A stretch of DNA of 64,000 nucleotides from Acidobacteriaceae bacterium (GCA_003132445.1 PKXU01000164.1:20346-84345); one strand, 5' to 3'; shown: positions 1 through 9,596, counted from the first letter of the stretch. A program made the numbers and translations. Notes: generated from the letters alone by a model not told the origin.

Positions 1-366
1 ATCCGCGAAGCGCGCCGCCCGGACTTTCAACGTGCGACCGTCGTCGCGCGTGTAGCTGGCAGAGGCCAGGTCGGTAAATTGATACTCTTTGAGAATTGCG
101 GCGTTCGTAGGATCTGCAGCGGCAGGATCAGTTCCGGTGTGGGCCGACCCCTGCATCTCCCATCCACCAAACTGTTGCGGAAGCAGCGACGGTTCCTGGG
201 TCGAAGGGCTGCTGCGGCTCGAAACGTGGGACGGGTCGGAGCGACGACTGGAAAAGTCATGGCCTGACGAGTCACGACTTGTCGCCTGCAGCGTATTCCC
301 CGCAGACGCAATACCCAGCAGACACGGAAGCACAAACAAAATACCGACAAACCGGGAAAAACTCAT
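1..366 (-). CDS. DUF6599-like secreted protein, N-terminal part (cut by window edge)
   Basis: The frame is open from an ATG at 366 to the first base of the window, so only the first 122 residues are seen. Residues 1-25 form a signal peptide (hydrophobic core 'VGILFVLPCLLGIASA'). After a Ser/Pro-rich linker come 'LLPQQFGGWEM' and, about 30 residues on, 'LKEYQFTDLASASYTR' and 'RTLKVRAARFAD'. That pattern recalls the acidobacterial DUF6599 family of exported proteins, whose function is unknown. The family name is from memory of the motif; the exported nature is read directly. An overlapping frame ending at 27 has no such features and was not chosen. Confidence 0.6.
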   Translation of the reverse strand, partial: MSFSRFVGILFVLPCLLGIASAGNTLQATSRDSSGHDFSSRRSDPSHVSSRSSPSTQEPSLLPQQFGGWEMQGSAHTGTDPAAADPTNAAILKEYQFTDLASASYTRDDGRTLKVRAARFAD

Positions 367-743
367 CGATGGCCCCGCAGTAAAAAATCCTCACCCAATT
401 AGACCACACAGCTGGCGGAAAGGTTTCACAATGCTCCAGCCGGTGTCCCAGCACCACAATGCTGTCAAACCCCGTGGCCTGGTCGGGGTCATCCTGACCG
501 TAGCCGTTCTTCAGGCGAAGGGAAGGATCTCGCGCTGCAGAATCGTCGGGGCGTTCCTAAGCCCCTCAGCGAAAACCCTCCGAGCTGCAGCATCCCCTCA
601 TAAAAAACTTCAAGATCCTCGCAAGCGATAGATTTGGCGCTAATTTCCCGTCAAAGACGCATGTTACCTTCGTGCCGCCCGGCTACCCGTCGGGGCCATT
701 CCCACCGTGCCAGTCCTGCGGCAAACTAGCTTTGGGTGACAGC
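367..743. other. Intergenic region, no gene seen
   Basis: This stretch separates the leftward DUF6599-like gene from the rightward PilZ gene and presumably holds both promoters. Short open frames here lack a ribosome binding site and family features. A small hairpin (GGTCA, loop TCC, TGACC) lies near 488-500. No clear -35/-10 pair was identified. Confidence 0.4.
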
Positions 744-1121
744 ATGGAGTCCAGCAGTATGGCTGTAGAGCAGCGGCGCGGCAACCGCACCAAGGCCGTT
801 CTACCGGTACGGGTGAAGGGCAAAGACAGCGCCGGCAAAGCGTTTGAGGAATTGGTGCATACCCTGGACGTCACCCCAGACGGAGCTCGGTTGGGTTCAG
901 TGCATCGTCAACTGAATGCTTTGGACGAAGTGACGGTTTTCTACCGTCAGCGAAAAATTCAGTTTCGAGTCGTCTGGACTAAGAAACTGGAAGGCACATC
1001 CGAGTTTCAGGTCGGGCTACAGGCGATAACGCAGGATAGCGAAGCGTGGGGCATGAATTTTGCCGACTACCGGCGCCAGCATGTCTCGCAATCCCCCGCG
1101 GCTGCGGCCGTGCATGCTTAA
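744..1121 (+). CDS. PilZ-domain protein
   Basis: A protein of about 125 residues made of one PilZ domain. It has an RxxxR element ('QRRGNRTKAVLPVRV') near the N terminus and 'TLDVTPDGARL' where the family usually has D/NxSxxG, followed by the alternating hydrophobic pattern of a beta barrel. PilZ domains bind cyclic di-GMP; here the Ser of the second motif is replaced by Thr, so binding is likely but not certain. The ATG at 744 was chosen; an ATG at 759 is also possible, and an upstream GTG at 672 would add a Pro/Cys-rich segment outside the domain. A Flp-type pilin starts 18 bp downstream. Confidence 0.75.
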   Translation: MESSSMAVEQRRGNRTKAVLPVRVKGKDSAGKAFEELVHTLDVTPDGARLGSVHRQLNALDEVTVFYRQRKIQFRVVWTKKLEGTSEFQVGLQAITQDSEAWGMNFADYRRQHVSQSPAAAAVHA

Positions 1122-1139
1122 AAAAAACAGGACAAACTT

Positions 1140-1304
1140 ATGGGATACTCATTGCGCAATCTCTGGTCGGATCAAGAAGGTCAGGACATCGCCGAATATT
1201 CGGTAATGCTGGCGGTGATCCTCGTAATTGCCGTGGGAACGATCCGCCTGATCGGCTCGAACGCGTCGAATGTCTTTTCGCAGGTCGGAAGCTCGATTCA
1301 GTAA
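1140..1304 (+). CDS. Flp/Fap-type pilin subunit (54 aa)
   Basis: A 54-residue protein with a short polar N terminus, then 'GQDIAEYSVMLAVILVIAV' and a short polar tail. The G-x-x-x-AEY motif leading into one hydrophobic helix is the signature of Flp-type prepilins, which are cleaved by a prepilin peptidase and assembled by Tad machinery. A CAGGA ribosome binding site lies about 10 nt before the ATG. It follows the PilZ gene by 18 bp, so the two may share a transcript. No tad/cpa genes are in the window, so the assembly apparatus must lie elsewhere. Confidence 0.75.
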   Translation: MGYSLRNLWSDQEGQDIAEYSVMLAVILVIAVGTIRLIGSNASNVFSQVGSSIQ

Positions 1305-1444
1305 GGTCCTTCCCGGCATTTTGGGGCCAGACTGTCCACATCGGGCAGCCGGCGTTAAACGCGTCCATATTCACTCCTTCACGCGCTGTCCCAGTCCTCC
1401 GAACGTCGCCAGGCACATTTGCAACCGCACGTCCACCGGACTCC

Positions 1445-3850
1445 TCAGTTTGCAGGCGCTGAAACCTTTTCGCCTACACTGACCTCGAAACGCGAGAATC
1501 GCCCATAGGTCTCGACCATGCGTGCGTAGAGATGGAAGCCTTCATTCATATTGATTTTTACGCGTGGAACGAAGGTTTCGACGTCAATTTTCCTGGGCAC
1601 AAGAATGCCGAACGCGCTTTCGTCGTAGTTCAGCACAATGTGAGCGACGCGGGGCGACCCTTTTCCTGGGAGACCGGCATACACGTTGCGTTCTTCGCGG
1701 ACGACTTGTCCCGTTTCAGCATCCAGGGTCAACTCGCCAGCGTGCAATAAAGGGGAATCCGCGAACTGCAACGGTAAGTGAAAATGATACGCAATCAAGT
1801 CGCAACGGTGAACTTGCTCGTAAGCAAAAACCCGCACCGATCTCGGGCTCGCCAGTTCGGGATGCAACTCCCGAAAGATAAAATCGCCGGCGCAGACCGA
1901 TCGCAGGGGCAATCCTTCAAAAAGCGTCAGCCCGGTTTCCGCCATTCCGATGTCGTAGCGTTCGCTGTCCAGCCTAAGGCGTTTGGCCTCCGCCTCCGCG
2001 GAATGCGCTTCTGCTACCTCACGCCAGAGTTTGGTTGCGCGAGCCGCATGCCCCTTCACTTCGTGCCCGTCGGTTGAGATCACCTCCCGATATTCCATGA
2101 CTTTTTTCGGATCGTTGTGCAGCCGATAAATAACGAACGCGGATTGCATGGAGCGCTGCTCGCTGGGAAACCCGCTCTCATCGAAGGTTTGCATCACGCG
2201 CGTTTCATCGGCGGTCAGATCAGCGAAGGCTTCAATGTAGTGTTGCACCGCAAGCGAGGCACGAATCAGAAAGGCGCGTTCCGAGGCAACATCGGCTGCG
2301 TCGACGGATGACGGGGTTGCTCCAACTGAAGGAGCGGGGGCACTTGATGGCGCCGTCGCCGGCTGCGACCTGCCCGGAGCAGCCGCTGAAGCAACAATCT
2401 CTGGCTGGCTCGAAGGCTGCGCAGGGGCCGCTTTAGTTGCTTCTTTCGGCTCCATGGACGGGGTTGTTACCGGAGCTTTCGACGCTGGAGGCACCGGATT
2501 TCTGGCGTCGACAGATGTGGCTGGCGCCGCCCTGGCCCTTAAAGTTTTGTCTTCCTTCTCGCGGATCGGCGCAAAATAGCCCTTGCGAGCGTACACGCTT
2601 ACCTTCCCAGCCGTCTTTACTTCAACCTTTAGGTTGTGGAACTTTCCATCATGTTTCAGCGGATGAGGTGAAAACGCCAGCACATAGGAGACCTCGGGGT
2701 TCAACAACTCATTCAGGCCGTGCAGGAAATCATTGTTATTCTTAAGAAACTTGCCGCCCGTGCTGTCGGCGAAATCGTTCATCGCTTCGTTTTCAGCTTC
2801 CATGCGCGCGAAAGATTGTTGAGCCTCATACTTTGAGTTTTGAGGTCTGACGCTGAACGTGCCGTCCAGCCTTTGCTCGCTTAGATTCCCGCCCGGAGCT
2901 TCGGTGTACAGACCTTTAGCGCTGAGCGCATCGATCACTACGCCGCGGCGCAAGGCGTTGTCGATTACACGGTTCATATCGCTCTCGAGGTCGCTCGAAA
3001 GAAATCCGGAAGAACTCAGCATCAATATCCGGCGACCCGGCATGGTTCCCAGTACGCGAACAGAGAGATCCAACGCTGCCAGTACCTGCTGCGCTGGATA
3101 TTTCTGAAATTGCCATGCCTGTTCGGCATCCCCTTCAGCCATACCTCTTAGAGTGTCCATTGAGGGGCAACCTTGACTGGCGGGAGGTGGGCAAATGCAA
3201 TTCCTTAAGCGCAGAGCTACCGCCGTCAGCGCCTCCGGATCATGCTGGTTCACGATCAGGTAGCTTTCGTAATTCGTGATCCGCGGGCATTGCGTCACTG
3301 CGGAGTCGTCCTTCGCAGCATGTACACGCAGCCCCTGAATCGTTGCCACCAGTTCTGGCTTGTTGTTGGTGAACGTTACTTCGCCATTCTCCGAGGCCTT
3401 GAAGATTGCGATTCGATCCTCGATGAACTTGCTATCCTGCACGAACTGTTCGGCCGCCTTTTGGACGCGCACGAAGTCGCCCGGTTCGCTGTGAAGGTCG
3501 TCGAAAAACAACGCGATAAATCGACGTTGCGTCGCTGCCGGGGACGCGGAGAGCTGGGTTTCAATTGGCTGCGGACTTATCTCGGGCTGCGTCGCGCCCT
3601 GAACCGCAAAGCTGCTAATGGTCTGGAGCTTGCCGTTATCGCGAATTCGGAAGTCGCTCTGGTTGAGACTACTGATCGGCTGGCCCTTGCCGTCACGGAC
3701 GATTACTACGACTTCCACTTCATTGTGCTCGGAGCGAAAGATTTGCGGCTGCGACTCATCCTGCCGTCCGCCTGAAGCGGCCACGGCTGCGCAGCAGACG
3801 CATGCAGCCACCTGCAGGCATCGCCAAATTGGTCTTGAGCCCGCGCCCAT
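1445..3850 (-). CDS. VWFA-domain acidobacterial surface protein
   Basis: An 801-residue exported protein. After an N-terminal signal segment (about residues 10-27) comes 'VEVVVIVRDGKGQPI' with 'DFRIRDNGK', then a von Willebrand factor A-like domain (about 110-420) beginning 'RRFIALFFDDLHS', in which D and S residues occupy the metal-site positions. This is the layout of the acidobacterial VWFA-related family (TIGR03436 type). A Pro/Ala-rich linker (about 450-520) precedes a C-terminal region of about 270 residues with no domain I recognise. The role is unknown; VWFA domains usually mediate adhesion or protein contacts. It stands alone, 75 bp downstream of the leftward amidase gene. Confidence 0.85.
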   Translation of the reverse strand: MGAGSRPIWRCLQVAACVCCAAVAASGGRQDESQPQIFRSEHNEVEVVVIVRDGKGQPISSLNQSDFRIRDNGKLQTISSFAVQGATQPEISPQPIETQLSASPAATQRRFIALFFDDLHSEPGDFVRVQKAAEQFVQDSKFIEDRIAIFKASENGEVTFTNNKPELVATIQGLRVHAAKDDSAVTQCPRITNYESYLIVNQHDPEALTAVALRLRNCICPPPASQGCPSMDTLRGMAEGDAEQAWQFQKYPAQQVLAALDLSVRVLGTMPGRRILMLSSSGFLSSDLESDMNRVIDNALRRGVVIDALSAKGLYTEAPGGNLSEQRLDGTFSVRPQNSKYEAQQSFARMEAENEAMNDFADSTGGKFLKNNNDFLHGLNELLNPEVSYVLAFSPHPLKHDGKFHNLKVEVKTAGKVSVYARKGYFAPIREKEDKTLRARAAPATSVDARNPVPPASKAPVTTPSMEPKEATKAAPAQPSSQPEIVASAAAPGRSQPATAPSSAPAPSVGATPSSVDAADVASERAFLIRASLAVQHYIEAFADLTADETRVMQTFDESGFPSEQRSMQSAFVIYRLHNDPKKVMEYREVISTDGHEVKGHAARATKLWREVAEAHSAEAEAKRLRLDSERYDIGMAETGLTLFEGLPLRSVCAGDFIFRELHPELASPRSVRVFAYEQVHRCDLIAYHFHLPLQFADSPLLHAGELTLDAETGQVVREERNVYAGLPGKGSPRVAHIVLNYDESAFGILVPRKIDVETFVPRVKINMNEGFHLYARMVETYGRFSRFEVSVGEKVSAPAN

Positions 3851-3925
3851 AGCTACTGCCGGAAGCTAGTCTACGCTTCGCGACCTATGTCGACCTGGAT
3901 TTTGGAATGAATAGCGATCGCGGGC

Positions 3926-6304
3926 TTATTGGCCGGCGGCTTTGTCCAGCTTGCTGGCGACTTTCACTCCGCTCAATCCATCCACATACTTGGCAACACC
4001 CCGATAGAGGGACTCGGCGATGCGCTGGCGGTATTCGCTGGTCTCCAGGCGATGCTCGTCGGTTGGATTACTGACGAAGGAAATCTCCGCCAAAATGGAC
4101 GGCATATTCGCGCCAATCAGCACGATGAATGGCGCTTTCTTCACGCCTCGATCGCGAATGGCAGGGCTCTTGGCGGCCAGCCCGTTGTGCAGCGACTCCT
4201 GCACGTCGCCGGCGAACTCGCGCGATTCTTCAATCTTCTCTTTCATCGCGATTTTCTTCACCAGATCCTGCAGTTCGTAGATGGACTTTTCCGACACCGC
4301 GTTTTCCCGAGCCGCCACTTCCAACGCTTCCGGGGAAGACGTGAAGTTCAGGTAATACGTCTCCACTCCGCGAGCCTCGGAGTCATGACTGGAGTTGGCA
4401 TGAATCGAAATAAACAGGTCAGCGCGCTGCTGGTTGGCGATGGCGGTACGCGTTTCCAGAGGAATAAACGTATCGTTCTTGCGCGTGTAAACCACTTCGG
4501 CGCCTAACCGCGTCTGCAGCAATTTGCCCAGGCGGCGCCCGACCTCCAGCACCAGATCCTTTTCCTGCAGCCCGTCCGGACCGATGGTCCCGGTATCGTG
4601 GCCGCCATGCCCGGGATCGATCACGATCTTGCCAATCTTCAGACCCAGCGCGCGGATCAGCGAGCGCTCGCCACTGGCCGTCGGCTTGGCTTCGCGCATA
4701 TCGAAATCGTCACTTCTTGATCCGGTCGAAGCCAGCCGAGACGAAGATTGAGGAGAAGAAGATTGAGACGCAGAAGATCGAGACGAAGAAGATCGGGGCG
4801 TAGAGGAAGACAAGGCTTTCGCGCGCGCATGAGCCGGGAGCGGAGGCGTGTCATCGTCCTCGTCTGCTTCGACGACTACCTTGGTAACGGCCGGAACCGT
4901 CTTCGAATTGGAAGCAGTATGCGTTGACGAAGCGGATGCATGCAGCGTGGAGCCGGCGGCGACCTTCGGGGCGATTTTCGTATCATCGCCTACATCTTCA
5001 CTCGTAACCGGGGCCTTCCCGGCCTCGGCGCGTAACTCCTCTTTTACGTCAGCTTCCGCTCTCACCTTTGCTTCCGCCGCAGCCAACGCTTCCTCCGGAG
5101 TTAATTCAGCCGCAGAGACATCACCGTGGTCGGCGCCCGTCGCCGGAGGTGCTTCCACGTCCGCCATGGCTGCGCTGTCCTCCAGCAGCTTGGCGTGCAT
5201 ATTCTTCCGGTTATTCTTACCGTGAATATCAATAATCAGGCGATAAGGATCCGGCAGCAGAAACGCTTCATAGTCTGAAAGATTGTCGACCTCAAGCACA
5301 ACTCGCGTGCGCCCCGGTTGAAACTGCGCTACGCGGATCTTCTTCAGGAATCCATCATCCACGTCAAAGCTTTTCCCTATCAGCGTGGAAGCTAACCGGG
5401 TGCCGCGCAAATCGAAAAAGATTCGGTCAGGGTGGGAAATGCGCTGCGAGCCAAACTTAATCTCGCTCTCTAAATCAATCGCCACGCGCGTGTAATCCGG
5501 TGTTGACCAGTGCCGAATACCGGTCACGCGCGCCGTGTGTTGGGCGTGGGATTCGGAAGATTCCTGCGCCGCTGCGCGGGTCTTCGAGACCGTTACTGGA
5601 TCAGTCCTGGAATCGTCTTTGGAATCAATATCGGGATTAGCGTCCTTGCCGGCAGAATTTTCGGCACTTCTGCTCTTGTCGGCGATCTTCTTGTCGACGA
5701 TCTCCTGGCCCTTCTTCTTCGGCTTTTGTGCTGCCGCCCTTTTCTCGCGATTCGCTTCCCGGTCCAGCTCGGCTACCTCTCGTTGCGCGTCTTCTGCCAG
5801 CCGGTTTTGCGGATAGCGATGCAAAAACTCCGCAAAAGTCTCGCTCGCCCGCTGGCTGTCGTTGAGATCGTCTTTATAAATCTCGCCTATCGTGAACAAG
5901 GCATCGCAGCGGTATTTGCTGCCCGGATACTCTTTCCGCAGGAATTTGTATTGGGCAATGGCCTCATTCAGAATCTTGTCATCCTCGAAGCGCCGCCCCA
6001 TCTCGACCAGTGTCTCGGCGACGGCTACCACGCTGGGGTCGGCCTTGGTCGACGTGGGCGCTCCGTAATAAATATTCCGGTAAGCGTTGAGGACCCGCTG
6101 ATAATCGTGCCGCGTTCGCTCGGCCGGAGGACGTCCGTTGAGCGCTTCCCGCATCCGCTCCGCGCCGGCAAAGCGTTCGCGAGCCCAGGATTCCCCGTAA
6201 CGATGATGAGGGCGGGCGTGGGCATGCACCAGCATGCCAGAGAGAGCCACCGACGCGAGCAGCGCTCCCCAGCGCAGACCGCGCTGGCTCAATGTGATTT
6301 TCAA
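3926..6304 (-). CDS. N-acetylmuramoyl-L-alanine amidase with TPR-like and AMIN domains
   Basis: A 792-residue periplasmic peptidoglycan hydrolase that cuts the bond between MurNAc and the stem peptide. The signal peptide (1-32) supports the TTG start at 6304. A tetratricopeptide-like region (about 60-180, 'FAEFLHRYPQNRLAEDAQ') is followed by a charged linker, an AMIN domain (about 255-350, 'TRVAIDLESE'), an Ala/Glu and Ser-rich linker (about 370-550) and an Amidase_3 domain (559-780). The zinc ligands and catalytic acids are visible: H566 in 'DPGHGG', E581, H635 in 'SIHANS' and E740 in 'AEISF'. AMIN domains target such enzymes to septal or envelope sites. A lytic transglycosylase gene lies just upstream on the same strand. 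Confidence 0.93.
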   Translation of the reverse strand: MKITLSQRGLRWGALLASVALSGMLVHAHARPHHRYGESWARERFAGAERMREALNGRPPAERTRHDYQRVLNAYRNIYYGAPTSTKADPSVVAVAETLVEMGRRFEDDKILNEAIAQYKFLRKEYPGSKYRCDALFTIGEIYKDDLNDSQRASETFAEFLHRYPQNRLAEDAQREVAELDREANREKRAAAQKPKKKGQEIVDKKIADKSRSAENSAGKDANPDIDSKDDSRTDPVTVSKTRAAAQESSESHAQHTARVTGIRHWSTPDYTRVAIDLESEIKFGSQRISHPDRIFFDLRGTRLASTLIGKSFDVDDGFLKKIRVAQFQPGRTRVVLEVDNLSDYEAFLLPDPYRLIIDIHGKNNRKNMHAKLLEDSAAMADVEAPPATGADHGDVSAAELTPEEALAAAEAKVRAEADVKEELRAEAGKAPVTSEDVGDDTKIAPKVAAGSTLHASASSTHTASNSKTVPAVTKVVVEADEDDDTPPLPAHARAKALSSSTPRSSSSRSSASQSSSPQSSSRLASTGSRSDDFDMREAKPTASGERSLIRALGLKIGKIVIDPGHGGHDTGTIGPDGLQEKDLVLEVGRRLGKLLQTRLGAEVVYTRKNDTFIPLETRTAIANQQRADLFISIHANSSHDSEARGVETYYLNFTSSPEALEVAARENAVSEKSIYELQDLVKKIAMKEKIEESREFAGDVQESLHNGLAAKSPAIRDRGVKKAPFIVLIGANMPSILAEISFVSNPTDEHRLETSEYRQRIAESLYRGVAKYVDGLSGVKVASKLDKAAGQ

Positions 6305-6412
6305 AGTCGTCGGTCCGTTACTGTCTCGATCCGCCGTTGCCGTTAAACTGCCTTGGTACCTGAGAGTATTAAGAGAATTCGAATACAGACTGCTTAAACA
6401 GATGCCGTAATC

Positions 6413-7321
6413 TTAATCCGTGTTGCTGATGTAGAGCACGCCCCGCGCATCTCGTTGAACGCGCACGGGATCGTGGTTAGGGCCCGAGGGAGAAAGATCG
6501 AATCCCCCATGGTAGAGATTGGTAATCCTGCGCACATAATTCTGAGTTTCCGCAAAGTGCGGCACTCCCGCACTGCGGGCCACGGCGCCCGAACCCGCGT
6601 TATAAGCGGCCAGGGTCAGATTCACGTCTCCGCCGTAATTTTCCAGAAGCTGCTTGAGATGCCGCACGCCTGCATCCACGTTCTGTTCGGGGTCAAACGG
6701 ATTCTTAACATTCAATGACCGCGCCGTCGACGGCATTAACTGCATCAGCCCCATGGCTCCCTTGCGCGAAACCGCGTTCGAATTGAAGTTCGATTCAACT
6801 TTGACCACCGCGCGCACCAGGTTAGGGTCCACATTGTGCCGGGCGGCTGCCATCACGATGGATGCATCGATTTCGTCCTGCGAAGCCTGATGCCCGCGGG
6901 CATTGGCCGCCACAATCTTCGCATTCGCCGATTGCGTTGATTCGTGCCCGAAATATTGGCTGACTTCTGCCGCAGCTGAGCGCGCCGCCCTCATCGACGC
7001 CGTTCCCGCGGAAGGCACTGGCTTCCACCGGCTATCTTTGCTGCTCCAGTACACCAGCGACGAGTGCTGCGGTTGCGCGCTTTGAGCCTCACTTTGCGTG
7101 GCGCGTTTCTGAGCCGAAACCTGCTCGTTCACATAGATTCTGCGGCCATTTTCGTCGGTCGCGGTGATCATCTCCGTTCGGCCATCGCCTTCAGCCGCCC
7201 AGGCCCGCGCCGGAGCGACAGAAAAAATCAAAGATAAAGATAAAGTTGCAGATAAAGACAAGGAGGTCGCAGTAGCCGTCGTGGCCGTCAGTATCGATGC
7301 GAGTTGCAGGCGCTTTCGCAT
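6413..7321 (-). CDS. Lytic transglycosylase (SLT domain)
   Basis: A protein of 302 residues starting at the ATG at 7321, which gives a clean signal peptide ending near 'APARAWA'. A TTG at 7342 would only add seven polar residues. The C-terminal half is a Slt-type transglycosylase domain: catalytic Glu in 'VKVESNFNSNAVS', then 'GAMGLMQLMPSTA' and 'NLTLAAYNAGSGAV'. It cleaves MurNAc-GlcNAc links, forming 1,6-anhydro-MurNAc. A DUF4124-like N-terminal stretch ('ITATDENGRRIYVNE') precedes it. The neighbouring amidase gene on the same strand suggests joint wall remodelling. Confidence 0.9.
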   Translation of the reverse strand: MRKRLQLASILTATTATATSLSLSATLSLSLIFSVAPARAWAAEGDGRTEMITATDENGRRIYVNEQVSAQKRATQSEAQSAQPQHSSLVYWSSKDSRWKPVPSAGTASMRAARSAAAEVSQYFGHESTQSANAKIVAANARGHQASQDEIDASIVMAAARHNVDPNLVRAVVKVESNFNSNAVSRKGAMGLMQLMPSTARSLNVKNPFDPEQNVDAGVRHLKQLLENYGGDVNLTLAAYNAGSGAVARSAGVPHFAETQNYVRRITNLYHGGFDLSPSGPNHDPVRVQRDARGVLYISNTD

Positions 7322-7745
7322 AATCCGGGCATTTCCTTTCAATCAATCACGATTGGGAAGCGTGCAGACATACTTCGACTTCCCCTTCTTTTACCCGGAA
7401 CCTGACGGAGAGTTCTGACCAGAGTAAGACGATTATAGGCGGGTGGGTAAGGTCGGGCAATCTCTCCGAAGGGAGTAGAACCACCAGAGTAATCGGGATA
7501 ACTTATTGAAGGTAATGGCCTTAGATAATCCTGATGTTTCAGCATCGCAATCCCCGGTAACTCCGCTGTGGTTACGATCGCGTCGCATCGCGATCGGTCT
7601 TAAACCTAACAGCCACACCTAGGATCGTCTTCCAGAGTCATCTTCCATTTCGGCACGCACAACGAGACAATTCTCTCCGCACGATGGAATTTGAGTTTAA
7701 GCCCGCCTCGCCAGCGGCCAGAATTGAATGAAAGTGGAGTCCTGC
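7322..7745. other. Divergent intergenic region
   Basis: About 420 bp between the leftward transglycosylase gene and the rightward barrel-like gene. It holds an 8-bp inverted repeat (CGATCGCG and CGCGATCG, 6-nt loop) near 7577-7598. No convincing small gene was found; short open frames lack binding sites and family features. Confidence 0.4.
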
Positions 7746-8489
7746 ATGACACGACGTGCCCTATTTGCACTCGCCTTACTTTTCTTCAGCAGCATCGTGC
7801 TTCCAAGAATGTGTTCCGCGCAAGCCGACTCCACCAAGCCATTTTCGCGCCTCGGCATCGGCGTCAAGATCTCTTTGTTGGGCGCCGGAGTTGAAGCCGC
7901 CACGCCCATAACGGCTAATTCAAACCTCCGCGGCGGCTTCAACATCTTCAGTTACGACCAGAACTTCAACGAAGACGGAATCACCTACGACGGCCAGCTG
8001 CGTCTCCGTTCCGCGGAAGCGCACTACGACTGGTTTCCCTTCCACGGAAGCTTCCATGTCAGTCCCGGCGTTCTCGTCTATAACGGCAACCAAGTCACCG
8101 CGAACGCCTCCGTGCCCGGCGGCAGCACATTTACGCTCAACGACACCACTTACACCAGCTCTCCCACCGATCCCATCACTGGTACGGGAAAGGTCGACTT
8201 CATCAAAGCCGGCCCCATGTTCACCGTGGGCTGGGGAAATCTTCTGCCTCGCAACCATCGCCATTTCAGCTTCCCAGTCGAGCTGGGAGTGATCTACACC
8301 GGCGCTCCCCGCACTGCACTGAGCATGGGAGGAACCGCCTGCGACTCCACGGGATTGAACTGCCTCGACGTCAGTTCGAATGCGGCTTTTCAGGCAGATG
8401 TGCAAGCCCAACAAAATAAGTTCAACAAAGACATATCCCCGTTCAGGTTCTATCCGGTGATCTCGGCAGGATTCGCGGTCAACTTCTAG
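7746..8489 (+). CDS. Predicted outer-membrane beta-barrel-like protein
   Basis: A 247-residue exported protein of unknown function. The ATG at 7746 follows a GGAG binding site and opens a good signal peptide ('ALFALALLFFSS', cleavage near 'CSA-QA'); an ATG at 7728 would add six polar residues. The mature part alternates hydrophobic and polar residues and is rich in Gly, Tyr, Phe and Asn, with several 'GG-F-Y' type strands, and ends in 'VISAGFAVNF', an aromatic C-terminal residue typical of BAM-inserted barrels. No family was recognised; transport or adhesion roles would be guesses. Confidence 0.6.
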   Translation: MTRRALFALALLFFSSIVLPRMCSAQADSTKPFSRLGIGVKISLLGAGVEAATPITANSNLRGGFNIFSYDQNFNEDGITYDGQLRLRSAEAHYDWFPFHGSFHVSPGVLVYNGNQVTANASVPGGSTFTLNDTTYTSSPTDPITGTGKVDFIKAGPMFTVGWGNLLPRNHRHFSFPVELGVIYTGAPRTALSMGGTACDSTGLNCLDVSSNAAFQADVQAQQNKFNKDISPFRFYPVISAGFAVNF

Positions 8490-8629
8490 AAGTGTCAATG
8501 CGTGTAATAGAGATTTATCGTCAGTTAAGAACTCTATCGGCCCCCGCCATCGGCTTTGAAGAATCTTGATAGAAGATTGGAGGCAAGCCGCGCTGCCCTC
8601 CTTGCGCTGCGGCAGACATCACTGCCGAC

Positions 8630-8645
8630 TGTGATTTAGGTCACA
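8630..8645. promoter_or_regulatory. CRP/FNR-type operator
   Basis: A perfect palindrome TGTGA-N6-TCACA (spacer TTTAGG), identical to the consensus of CRP-family regulators. It lies about 100 bp before the histidine kinase at 8748, a position suited to activation or to repression of an upstream promoter. A Crp/Fnr-type regulator is encoded at 28074-29210; whether it binds here is inference. Confidence 0.6.
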
Positions 8646-8747
8646 GCGCACGATCCGTTCTCACGAGACTCTGTGTAGGCCACCGCACCCAGATGTACGG
8701 GACTAAAGAATCGTTCGTGTCTTGACTACCCGCTCCGAGGAGGATAT

Positions 8748-9596
8748 ATGTGGGCTCTTTCAAAACACTCCCGACAAACGGCACTTGAGCATTCTCGACT
8801 TCAAGAGGTAGTTCTACAACGCACGGCGGAGCTACAAAACCTTTCCCAGCGGCTTCTCAGGGTGCAGGACGAGGAGAGACGCAGGTTGTCTCGTGACTTG
8901 CACGACAGCACTGGCCAAACCTTGGCGGCGCTAAAAATCAGTATTTCGTTTCTTCAGGAAAGCTGCAAGCAAGACCCGTCGAAAATGGCCCTTGTCTCCG
9001 AGGCCGAAGAGCTCACAGATCAGGCGATCCAAGAAATTCGCACCATGTCTTACTTGCTGCATCCACCGTTACTGGATGAGGTTGGATTCGGATGCGCGGC
9101 GGAATGGTACATCGAGGGCTTTGCTAAGCGAAGCGGACTAAAGGTAAGCCTGGACATTGCGACTGAGCAGGAACGGTTGCCAATGAGCGTGGAGATTGTT
9201 CTTTTCCGTATCCTCCAGGAGAGCTTGACGAATGTACATCGGCACTCTGGAGGTACGCAGGTTATCGTCAGCTTTCAACGCCAGCTTGAAACGATGGTTC
9301 TGGAAATACGAGACAATGGCCGTGGCATAACGGCAGAGCGTCTGAATCGGCTTAGTGAAGCGAGCGCGGAAACTGGCGTCGGCTTGGCCGGAATGCGCGA
9401 GCGAATGCACGAACTGAACGGCCAGCTGGAAATAGACTCCGATGGTCACGGAACCACGTTGCGGGCCATCTTACCGCGCCCTGCAAGAACTCGATCTGAT
9501 CCACACCCAGACGGTGCGCAAGTGGCTTTGTCCTCGGTTCGGACCGAGATCATCACATCCACTGACCGTCCAACTTTCCAAAATCAGAATTGCTAA
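8748..9596 (+). CDS. Orphan sensor histidine kinase (NarL/LiaS-type core, no sensor domain)
   Basis: A 282-residue cytosolic kinase with a strong GAGGAGG binding site before the ATG. A coiled linker ('VVLQRTAELQNLSQRL') leads to a HisKA_3 dimerisation helix with phospho-acceptor H52 in 'DLHDS', then a HATPase_c domain with N box 'ESLTNVHRH', G1 'DNGRG' and G2 'GVGLAGM'. The linker normally follows a PAS or membrane sensor, which is absent here, so the input must come from a partner or the gene is an N-terminally shortened relative. About 40 C-terminal residues after 'ILPRP' match nothing known to me. No NarL-type response regulator lies nearby. The core closely resembles that of the kinase at 21208-22548. 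Confidence 0.88.
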   Translation: MWALSKHSRQTALEHSRLQEVVLQRTAELQNLSQRLLRVQDEERRRLSRDLHDSTGQTLAALKISISFLQESCKQDPSKMALVSEAEELTDQAIQEIRTMSYLLHPPLLDEVGFGCAAEWYIEGFAKRSGLKVSLDIATEQERLPMSVEIVLFRILQESLTNVHRHSGGTQVIVSFQRQLETMVLEIRDNGRGITAERLNRLSEASAETGVGLAGMRERMHELNGQLEIDSDGHGTTLRAILPRPARTRSDPHPDGAQVALSSVRTEIITSTDRPTFQNQNC

